Below, piece after piece: positions 33,272 through 64,000 of a DNA stretch of 64,000 bases; position 1 is the first letter of the stretch, and each line of letters opens with the position of its first letter. A program made the position numbers and the translations under genes. The stretch is from Owenia fusiformis (taxonomy: Eukaryota; Annelida; Polychaeta; Sabellida; Oweniidae). The DNA lies in contig CAIIXF020000008.1 in assembly GCA_903813345.2 (NCBI GenBank), positions 23,110,822 to 23,174,821 of the forward strand, in the 5' to 3' direction. The notes beneath the pieces are model-generated. The model made no database searches and had not been told where the DNA came from. It saw only the letters and a list, made by a program, of their open reading frames with translations.

Positions 33272-36200
33272 AATGTTTTGATGACTGGTTTAGAGAAGCG
33301 CGTGTTCAAAAAGTTCACCGTATCGATACCACTCCTTTAAGCCCTAAAAGTAAATAGAACAATGGGAGAACATTACAGGCTAGAGAGCCTCCAACTCTCT
33401 TAAACTTGATGATGATGAATATAATAACCCATTTTGTGCATGTTTCTCTTCCAGAATGTACTAAATCACACGTGATAGATATGCCTCCCACTGAGTTCAA
33501 CAGGACAGCTCTTGATGCATGGTTGGAGTATGTGTTTAAACACAACGTCTCTTGGGATTTCATCCCAGAGGCCACTTATAATGTTGTGTCTGCTGGTGCA
33601 AACTCCCCAAAAGATAGTCATAACTTCTACCAGGTGTATGGGTCACCAAAATCTCAAAATGGTAATTATCATCATGGATTTTTGTTATTTTTGTCACAGC
33701 AAGAAAACAATTAAGATGAGGTTGGATATGGTTTAAGAGCATTCTGTTCAACCATATACAACCACACAAAATCATATTCTTCAGTATACTGAAGTAATAT
33801 ATGATATAGTGTCCTTAGACTTTATACCACAGTTAGCTATGAAATGCTACTGACTAGGATGTGACAGGAGTACTCTGATCTTGTATCATTTGGGTAGGGA
33901 TGGCAATGACCAGGGTGACCATAGAGTATACATTACCTTCACTTCTGTAATCTGTTCAACAGCAATAACTGCCAACTGTAAATAATAATTTTTAGTTCTG
34001 GTTTTTAGCTGGTCCACCTTAGGAGTAAATTAATTTGAGCTATTCAAAGGTGATCCTGATAAATATAATAATAATACATTGGTGAATTCAAATGATCTTA
34101 TATTAGTGATTCTTAATTGTATTCGGATCTCAGTTCAACTAATAAGCGCACAGTGTGCTCCCCAAATTGAAACTTAAAAGAAAGGGTAAGATATTGAGGG
34201 ATCCCAATAAGCAAACACAAAAAAACTCTCATTAAAATCATCAAAATTAACACCTCTTTAGATGTTATATCATTAAAGTTGAAATACTCTCTGAATTAAA
34301 CTGTTAAATATAATTATCAATCAATACCTTGTTGTGTTAATGATCGAAAAAAATGCATTAAACTTCGTGTTTTCTTGAGACCATTCATAAAAGTCACACT
34401 TGAGCTCATTGGAACTGCACGCTCATTAGAGAGAATATGGTAATTCATTTAATTAATATTTTTTCTTGATAAATAGTTTAAAACTTAATTGTAATCATAC
34501 CCTGTGCACAACCCTACCCTTTGCATTCGTTTGACTTCACTTCTTAAAAGAGAGCTTCGTCTTCACTCTTTCAAACTAAAATAAACCTGTGAACTCACCG
34601 CGCCAATCAGTGTTCGTCGGCCAAATTTGACCGACGGTCTATATATAGTCATTCCTTCTGACGTCATCGTTGAGCCCGAAATTGACCGATGACATGCAAA
34701 TATTTAATTAGAACGCATTTGGCATATGTTTCTTCAAGCTCGCTGATTGGTGGAAGAAAGGTCAGCGCGTAGGTCAAAAGCGATTTATTACCCGAACTGC
34801 CACCGGTATCCGTCGTGGGGGTGGGGCTACTAAACTGTAATATGGTCTCTACTAGGCAGAGTGTAGTTTAACTAGACTCTGCACGCAGGGTAGCACAACC
34901 CCTGAATCAGCATGAATGATTGGAGCTGAACACAATGGACCTCAAGACGCAAAGAGTGGCATATATGAGCTGAATTCAATGGACCTCAAGATGCAGAGAG
35001 TGACATATATGAGCTGAACACAATGGACCTCAAGACGCAAAGAGTGGCATATATGAGCTGAACACAATGGACCTCAAGATGCAGAGAGTGACATATATGA
35101 GCTGAACACAATGGACCTCAAGATGCATAGAGTGACATATATGAGCTGAACACAATGGACCTCAAGATGCAGAGAGTGACATATATGAGCTGAACACAAT
35201 GGACCTCAAGATGCATAGAGTGACATATATGAGCTGAACACAATGGACCTCAAGATGCAGAGAGTGACATATATGAGCTGAACACAATGGACCTCAAGAT
35301 GGATAGAGTGGCATATATGAGATGAACACAATGGACCTCAAGATGCAGAGAGTGACATATATGAGCTGAACAACATGGACCTCATATACACATAAAGTGA
35401 ATGATTTGACCTGAACACAATGGAGCTCAAGATGCGAAGAGTGACAGATATGAGCTGAACACATATATGAGCTGAGCAACATGGACCACATGCACACATA
35501 AAGTGAATGATTGGACCTGGACACGTGAACACGTTGAATGAACCTCAAGACGCATTTAGACGCAGATATGAACTGAACAACATGGATCTCATATACACAT
35601 AAAGTGAATGATTGGAGCTGAACACAATGGACCTGAAGACGCAAATAGTGACATATACTCGTATGAGCTGCTAACATGGACCTCGTATACACCTAAAGTG
35701 AATGATTTGAGCAGAACACAATGGAACTCAAGATGCATAGAGTGACATATATGAGCTGAACACAATGGACCTCAAGATGCATAGAGTGACATATATGAGC
35801 TGAACAACATGGACCTCATATACACATAAAGTGAATGATTGGAGCTGAACACAATGGACCTGAAGATGCATAGAGTGACATATATGATCAAGCTGAACAA
35901 CATGGACCTCACATATACCTAAAGTGAATGATTGGACCTGAACACAATGGACCTCAAGATTGATAGAGTGACATATATGAGCTGAACACAATGGACCTCA
36001 AGATGCATAGAGTGACATATATGAGCTGAACAACATGGACCTCGTATACACCTAAAGTGAATGATTGGGGCTGAACACAATAGACCTCAAGATTGATAGA
36101 GTGACATATATGAGCTGAACACAATGGACCTCAAGATGCATAGAGTGACATATATGAGCTGAACAACATGAACCTCATATACACCTAAAGTGAATGATTG

Positions 36201-38216
36201 GACCTGAACACAATGGACCTCAAGATTGATAGATTGACATATATGAGCTGAACACAATGGACCTCAAGATGCATAGAGTGACATATATGAGCTGAACAAC
36301 ATGGACCTCGTATACACCTAAAGTGAATGATTGGACCTGAACACAATGGACCTCAAGATTGATAGATTGACATATATGAGCTGAACACAATGGACCTCAA
36401 GATGCATAGAGTGACATATATGAGCTGAACAACATGGACCTCGTATACACCTAAAGTGAATGATTGGACCTGAACACAATGGACCTCAAGATTGATAGAG
36501 TGACATATATGAGCTGAACACAATGGACCTCAAGATGCATAGAGTGACATATATGAGCTGAACAACATGAACCTCATATACACCTAAAGTGAATGATTGG
36601 AGCTGAACACGATGGACCTCAAGACGCAAAGAGTGGCATATATGAGCTGAACACAATGGACCTCAAGATGCATAGAGTGACATATATGAGCTGAACAACA
36701 TGAACCTCATATACACCTAAAGTGAATGATTGGAGCTGAACACGATGAACCTCAAGATGCAAAGAGTGGCATATATGAGCTGAACACGATGGACCTCAAG
36801 ACGCAAAGAGTGGCATATATGAGCTGAACAACATGAACCTCATATACACCTAAAGTGAATGATTGCAGCTGAACACAATGGACCTCAAGATGCCGAGTGA
36901 CATATAGGATATTCGATCTGAACAGTGAACAACATGAACATAACATTCTGACATCAAGTGACTGATAAGAGTTGAATTAACAAAAACTGCACACACATAC
37001 ATTGACTAACTGATAGGATGCTTGCACAGTGATTGAAGTGATTACAATGCATCATACATGTCATAAGGGCTCAGCATCTTTACTTAGCTTTTGCTCGCTG
37101 GATGACAAATCATTGTTCCAGTGCTGTCAATCATCTGGTAGACAGATAGTAATGTATTACACTTCCACTGTATTTTTGTATGCCTGCGTTGCTGGTGAAT
37201 TGCGTAATGTTTTAATGAGGTATATCCCCAGATCCCAGGTATCACTAAAAAGAACAATAAAACCTGCAGAGCTCATTACATGCCCATGTGTTTTCAACAA
37301 AAAAGCTCATTCAAGCGCACTAGCACTCACATATTTCTTTTGAAAGACATCACGGTTTATTGCAATCGAGATCCTGTGGTACACTAGCAACTAGCTGGCG
37401 CGATTGACACACACAAGCAGTCAACAAGATTGCCACAGCGTAAGTAGCGGTTTAAGTGCGATGAACTGCTCTTGTTGAAAATCTGTGGACATGTATTTAC
37501 AATGCATTATTTTCTTTTTCGTGATACCTAGGGGGAATATTTCTTACATACCATGCAATGCAGTCGCCGGCGGGCAGTTCAAAAACACAGCCTTAATCCC
37601 CAAGTATGTTCTAAACCATCGTAGCTTTGTATTTTAGGTGGCTCTGATTGGCAGCTGTACATCTATTTGTTCATTATGTCTATCCTGTCTGTCATGGGGA
37701 TCATTGTTGGCTGTGTTGTCTTCAAATTCTTTGTTGCTACTAGTGATCAAACAGGAAAACAAACTGGTAGGTACTAAGGTTTAAGGGGAAACACCAGGAA
37801 ATACCACATAAACATATAAATGAACAATAATCAATACACAGAGCACAAAACTGCATTTGTTTCATTGGGAGCCAAAAAGATCATCAATCCAAATATTGAA
37901 TATGACAAGGTTCCATCATTTAAAGGAAGTGATTTTACATTTGATTTACATAGGTTGAGGTCTATCTCACTTTACTTATGACATGTATTTATCAACATTA
38001 CACAACTTGTGAAAGTGATCATGGGTGGAGACTAAAGTTTACTTTAATTTCACCATTCTAAGGTTATTTTTATCATGTGCATAATTTGCAGAAGTCATCC
38101 AAGACAAAGAAAAACAGAAGTATCCTCATCTTGAGAGACTCTCTGGGGAGCCCAACAAGGCGAGATTCAATAATTATGTGACAACTGATGTTTGTGCATC
38201 TGCAGTTAAAGGATGA
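33272..38216 (+). CDS. C-terminal part of an unrecognised single-pass membrane protein (4 exons)
   Basis: Exons 33272-33349, 33455-33661, 37638-37766 and 38092-38216 have AG/GT borders and matching phases. They give 178 residues before TGA. The first part starts CFDDWFREARVQKVHR. Next comes an ectodomain segment with likely N-glycosylation sites (FNRT and HNVS). It contains TALDAWLEYVFKHNVSWDF. Exon 3 encodes one hydrophobic helix, IYLFIMSILSVMGIIVGCVV. Exon 4 encodes a polar tail of 40 residues with EKQKYPHLERL. The topology suggests a type I protein with a lumenal or extracellular domain and a short cytoplasmic tail. The 5' exons, including any signal peptide, were not found; the DNA to the left is all transposon. 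I do not recognise the family. The 4-kb intron before the membrane exon holds a minisatellite. Confidence 0.7.
34505..34895. repeat. Dispersed repeat next to the minisatellite
   Basis: Shares CATTCGTTTGACTTCACTTC, AAGAGAGCTTCGTCTTCACT, and an end at ACTAGACTCTGCACGCAGGG with a copy at 44184-44525. Short inverted CTACCCT/AGGGTAG motifs occur near the edges. The minisatellite begins immediately after it. Confidence 0.6.
34905..36925. repeat. Minisatellite of 44-bp monomers with a 133-bp higher-order unit
   Basis: The monomer is based on GAGCTGAACACAATGGACCT then CAAGATGCATAGAGTGACAT. The left part is mostly simple 44-bp copies. The right part repeats as a three-monomer block: the landmark CCTAAAGTGAATGATTGG recurs at 36051, 36184, 36317, 36450, 36583 and 36716, exactly 133 bp apart. 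The array lies in the 4-kb intron of the membrane-protein gene. The - strand open frames over it (for example 35294-35692) come from the repeat and are not genes. Confidence 0.92.
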
Positions 38217-38352
38217 GCTGGGTGCACTGAGATCAACATGTTTTGTGAAGAGACGCAAGGTTGGCTCAAGATAAACACATTTATGGATTTATGAATTGCT
38301 CATGCAGTTTTAAAGAACAGTGAAATTTATGGAACACTGAGTCTCATTGAAG

Positions 38353-38582
38353 GATCAGATTTGTGGGTTACCGACTTTCATAGAACAGCGAGATGTATGG
38401 TTTGCTGAGTTTCATGGAATGATCAGATTTGTGGATTACCGACTTTCATAGAACAGCGAGATGTATGGTTTGCTGAGTTTCATGGAATGATCAGATTTGT
38501 GGATTACTAACTTTCAAAGAACAGCGAGATGTATGGTTTGCTGAGTTTCATGGAATGATCAGATTTGTGGATTACTGACTTT
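38353..38582 (+). repeat. 68-bp tandem repeat just after the membrane-protein stop codon
   Basis: GATCAGATTTGTGG recurs at 38353, 38421, 38489 and 38557, a fixed 68-bp period with few mismatches. It lies about 140 bases after the stop codon, so it is likely in the 3' UTR. Confidence 0.85.
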
Positions 38583-38586
38583 TATC

Positions 38587-38616
38587 AAGGACGTCTATCT
38601 AGAGATAGACGTCCTT
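38587..38616. repeat. Perfect 14-bp palindrome
   Basis: AAGGACGTCTATCT is followed, after two bases, by its exact reverse complement. It sits directly after the 68-bp repeats and could form a strong hairpin in the transcript. Confidence 0.7.
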
Positions 38617-38644
38617 GGTTGTGATAAGACATTTAAAACAGAAA

Positions 38645-39395
38645 TAACATTTTTCAAAAGACCATGTGCAGTATGGCAAGTGATTTTAGACAGTCATATC
38701 TTTCACCATGAGTAATTTCTGGCCATAAATACAGTGGTTTTTATTAAAACAATATGTTTTCTTTCAAGTGAAGTACCCATGATGATAAAAATATAAATCG
38801 AACAATTCGAAAAATTATGAATAGACCCCATCTCAACATTTTTTTCAAAATATCAAACCTATTTAGTATTTACTCAAAAGAGGATCTCCTTTTTCTGATT
38901 TTTATTGCATGGAAAAAATATTCAACAAGGGGTCTAAAACATCTTCAAAAATATAATGGTATTGAAAGTCTAGTTTTGAAGATATCAATTTTCGATGGCC
39001 AAAATGATGCTGAAAACAATGGATAGCACGAGTTTTCCCTATGGGAAAATAAAATGGGATATGTGGTTCTTAACAATAATGCATTTCAATACGCGTCCCC
39101 TTTTCAGAAATTGTTAATATGGTGTAGATGAAACTTTCGATATGTGTAAATTGAGAAAAACAAGAGCCACAAGATCCTCTTTTCAGAAAATAAGCTTAAC
39201 ATTTTTTAATAAAAAGTGCCAAGGTGGGGCCCTTAATCCATAATTTTTCAGAGAGTTGGATTTGTATTTTACTATCATGGGGACTTCACTTGAAAGAAAA
39301 CATATTGTTTTAATAAAAACCATTGTAATTATGGTGAAAGATATGACTGTCTAAAATCACTTGCCATACTGCACACGGACTTTTAAAAATCCTCA
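38645..39395. mobile_element. Foldback element with arms of about 130 bp
   Basis: The left arm (GCAGTATGGCAAGTGATTTT ... TTTCTTTCAAGTGAAG, 38665-38775) is repeated inverted at about 39280-39380 (CTTCACTTGAAAGAAAAC ... AAAATCACTTGCCATACTG). A third partial copy of the arm lies at 44095-44170. The interior has no convincing gene; the 69-codon frame at 38817 is not recognised. Confidence 0.65.
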
Positions 39396-41891
39396 AGCTT
39401 AGCCAATCAAAATCAAGTATTAAGCAATGCTGTTAATAACGCAGATGCGAGTAGATAGTAACCAGTTTCACCACCAGGTGGCACGTTTGGGTCAGGTAGC
39501 ATGGCGGATATAGTAGAAAGTTCCATTTAACTTAAATTACATTTGTTTTAGTAGTTCAATTTTCATATAGGCTAACCCTTTTGTATCCGATAGTTATGCA
39601 AATTAGAATATGTCCAGTTAAAGAAAATGTTATCCGTCCAATACAACAAAAGATATTTCACTTTTTGTGATTTTGTAACATGGGGTCTTCGGGGAATCAA
39701 CTCGTACTAGAAGTCACATTTTCAAAAAAATTAAATTTCCAAATTAAAGTTGATAAACAATTTTCGAAACCATATTTCTAATTCTAGACGTACTTTTACA
39801 TGTAGATTTCAAATGAATTTTGTATATTAAATGACATAAATCAAGATTTTTTCTACTCGCATCTAGTTTATTAAACTCACTAATCCTGACTTCCTGTACC
39901 ATGTTAAAGTGTGCATGTAACCTGATATTTTAATGGGAGTTGCTAGCAACTTTAAAACCGGCCTTTAATGCAAAAGATTATATAGGATATTGAGTAAGTT
40001 GAAAATCTAAATAGGCCAGTTAAAAAACATGGTGACCATCTTGAAAAATGACGGCCATTACACTTTATTTTATGATTTTTGTTGTAACTGGAAAAGTAGT
40101 TGAACAATTTTGTTCATATTTAATATGTGAATGCTCATAAGCATGGTACAATGTCTTATGACACTTTAACCATTTTTGTGCGTGTTATTTTACATTTTTT
40201 ACTCAAATGTGAAAAGTAGTAGAGCAATTTTGTTCATATTTGATATGTGAATAATTAAATGCATGGCACATGCGCACACTGTCTCATGACACATTGCCCA
40301 GTTGAAAAGTTGTAATATTATTATGATGCATATTCCCTTACACATGTACACATGCATTTTTAGTCTAGTTAGTGTTTTGTAGTTTAGTTAATTGTAGTTC
40401 TGACTAATGTAATCATTGTATGATACCGTATGTTAATATAAGTTGTATATATAATGTGAGCTATAATGGTAGATCAAACATCTTCCAAACCATCCTTTCT
40501 ATAATTATAACAACACTAAACATTTCTATCATAATTTACTTCATCTTAATAATACTCTTAGTACAAAAATATTATCAATTACAAACAAACTGCATATCAA
40601 TTTGATATTTGCAGGAAGAGGGATTATACACTTCATTTCACTCGCATCATTCTATTCTCATAATTATGCTATAATATATCTCTATTTTGGGACAGATCAT
40701 CTAAATATATATAGATGAAATCATGAGATATCAAGCAAAATTCCAAAGTAGCAAAGGGTGACAATTAAATAGTACTAAATTAGCCATAAGTACCACATAT
40801 TTTTTATAGTTTGGGGGTTGACCATGCAGTTCATAAGTAAAAGATACATGGTATAAGTGGAAGGAAATAAGTACAAAGGGTGGTATATCAAAATATCATT
40901 CAACAATAAAATGATTTGAGACTTTGGCTAGTTCATTAAATCACATGTTAAAATAGCTGCAAAAGCATATACATGTACTTGTATTACAACTGCTGATACC
41001 TGTATAAATATGTTAACACATTTAAATCATGAAATCAGTGTGCTTACGTGGAGTGTGTGCTTGATCAGTGGTAGGTGCCCTCATTGAGAAATTGATTCAC
41101 TCTGACTGCTTTCAAGCCACAATTTAGTATTTTAATTACCAAGGCATTTTTACTACATTGGAATTCAGAATACATAACTGCATATAACTAAAATCAACAA
41201 GGCATTGCCAACTGCCAATCGCCATCAACAAAAAAACAGAGACCATAACACTATGTCACCACTTTTTGCTTGTGACATAATAATTCAACATTTTCCCAGC
41301 ACATAAATTATATCCATGTACATTCAACTAATTGGATGAAGAAAAAATAAAATCATCATCCTCCTAATCCCCAAAATATATAAAAGGCATTAACATGCAA
41401 AATGTCAACACCTGCCATTTGTTACATACTCTGAACTCCGAATTAAAGACCTGCATAGATTCGATAGACTCTTTGATAAGGCCTTATTTTATGTAAAAAC
41501 CTATTAACAATCATTAGCATTATTTTTTTAATGATAAACTAAAAACCATAATTAATCAAACCTCTTCAGTCGATTGTATGAAATAAACTGAAAATTGTCA
41601 GCTAAAGTTGTTGCTTTAATGACTTCATACCAATATTTACACTGAATTTGGGGTATTTCATGTATTTCTTTTTGAAGTGAATGATATAGCTGTGGTACTG
41701 TCCATGTTCGTTGTATAGTACTGCTTCCATCTTCATGATGCATTTTTATTGTATGTTTAAAGCACATTTCATGACACAGTGACATGCATGAGTACTAAGT
41801 AATATTTCCCATCAACAGGATTTGTATCATTAAAAATTGTCCTATAAAAAATATTTTACAATCTTATCTCCTTGAGATGAAAAATGATTAA
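39396..41891. other. Intergenic stretch between the membrane-protein gene and the WD40 gene
   Basis: No recognisable exon on either strand. It contains repeat-like GGCCATTTTGAAAAATG-type phrases near 40020-40060. A block at 41190-41300, with GAGACCATAACACTATGTCA, resembles sequence flanking the 148-bp array at 51110-52560. Otherwise AT-rich unique-looking DNA. Confidence 0.4.
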
Positions 41892-42404
41892 CACCCCAGT
41901 CACATTTGTCGTACGGAGGCCGTGTTCATTTCTGTGGTCCCCATAGAAATCAGCAGGCCATTACCAGACTGCAGAAAAGTCCAACGGTGGCCGCATGTCA
42001 GGTTTGACTTGCATCTGCTGTAGGGTTTGATGGGTAATGTACCCTTGGAAACTGTTTTTATGTCAGTTTTCGGTCATATATTTGCTGTTAACACAACACA
42101 ATACGTATTATACTGTTTGATGTAAGGTAACTGATACCACAGCAACTTATATTTCACTTGCACTTTTTATTTGATACTTTATCCTAACAAAACAAACAAC
42201 ATTTATAAATTGGACTGATGTAGATAAAATAAAAAGGAGAATTAACGTTAAATCAACAGAAATTCAAAAACTCGCCATGCGGCTGCCGTAGGAAATGCGA
42301 CTGCAAAAGTATCAGACCGCAGAAATTCCACAGCAAGCGTAGAAATGTTACTGACTGCAGACATGATAGACCGCACGGTCGGCGAAGGAAATGTGACTGG
42401 GGTG
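41892..42404. mobile_element. TAA-flanked inverted-repeat element (PIF/Harbinger-like MITE)
   Basis: The left end CACCCCAGTCACATTT and the right end AAATGTGACTGGGGTG are inverted. TAA lies directly outside both (41889-41891 and 42405-42407). A 3-bp TAA duplication is typical of PIF/Harbinger elements. The 513-bp interior is unusually GC-rich for this window and has no transposase. Confidence 0.7.
42166..42171 (-). promoter_or_regulatory. Possible polyadenylation signal of the ZNF106-like gene
   Basis: TTTATT on the + strand gives AATAAA on the - strand, about 580 bases past the stop codon at 42749. If used, the 3' UTR would include the element at 41892-42404 only in part. Tentative. Confidence 0.25.
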
Positions 42405-42748
42405 TAAGTACTATATAATACTTTATAATATTGTATTGCCTTGAAAATGCCTTGTGTTGTATCATGCATTTCATCTCAGTCTGTAACATACTATACTTGT
42501 ATGTTGCAGTGTGTTACATGTGTTACACTACATGTCCTTTTGTTCATTGTATAGTATCAAACTATATACTGCATTTTGTTGAAGACTACACACTTCATTT
42601 CACAAGTTTTAGTATTTTCATAATAAACGCGAAGATGGGACCATTTGATCATACTGAAATATCACTTGCAGAATGTTGACTCAGTCCCATTTTTAATATT
42701 CTAGGGTGTATTATTAAATATTTGAGCTCTCTGATTAATTACATCATC

Positions 42749-64000
<21,252 letters not shown>

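Noticed and set aside
35294-35692. Long - strand open frame of 132 codons, with neighbours at 35728-35991 and 36752-36946
   Set aside because: They lie wholly inside the 44-bp minisatellite and repeat its translation; there are no exon signals.
41552-41785. 77-codon - strand frame with several Cys and His
   Set aside because: Spacing fits no zinc-finger pattern, and no splice partner in the WD40 gene was found beyond its stop at 42749.

Overview
This is animal nuclear DNA. It is AT-rich, its genes are split by GT-AG introns, and it is crowded with short inverted-repeat transposons and satellite arrays. The protein families (SEC23, a ZNF106-like WD40 protein, a class A GPCR) are metazoan. The repeat-rich introns fit a marine invertebrate (echinoderm, hemichordate, mollusc or similar), but the sequence alone does not fix the phylum.

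Layout. Positions 1-3.4 kb hold the last coding exon of a rhodopsin-type GPCR on the + strand (2535-2977). From 7.8 to 18.5 kb lie eleven consecutive coding exons of the COPII coat gene SEC23 on the - strand. They join in frame into the first 473 residues. A likely 5' UTR exon and promoter sit near 23.5-23.7 kb, and the C-terminal exons could not be found. A two-exon mini-gene on the opposite strand (10.23-10.71 kb) may be nested in a SEC23 intron. From 24 to 33 kb the window is almost entirely transposons and a 1.9-kb satellite. From 33.3 to 38.2 kb, four + strand exons encode the C-terminal end of an unrecognised single-pass membrane protein; its largest intron carries a 2-kb minisatellite with a 133-bp higher-order unit. 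From 42.7 kb to the right edge, ten - strand exons encode the WD40 C-terminus of a ZNF106-like protein. One of its introns contains a complete two-exon + strand gene for a 351-residue protein with four predicted membrane segments and a PPxY-type tail (50.4-53.3 kb).

The genes do not form a functional cluster. The main themes are genes nested in introns, a fragment of SEC23 exon 5 copied into a foldback element in the next intron, several transposon families whose ends and target duplications can be read directly (TA, TAA, TTAA, 6-bp and 10-bp), and satellite monomers shared between distant arrays. Exon joins were worked out by hand from splice consensus, reading phase and remembered family sequence; no alignment or search was run.
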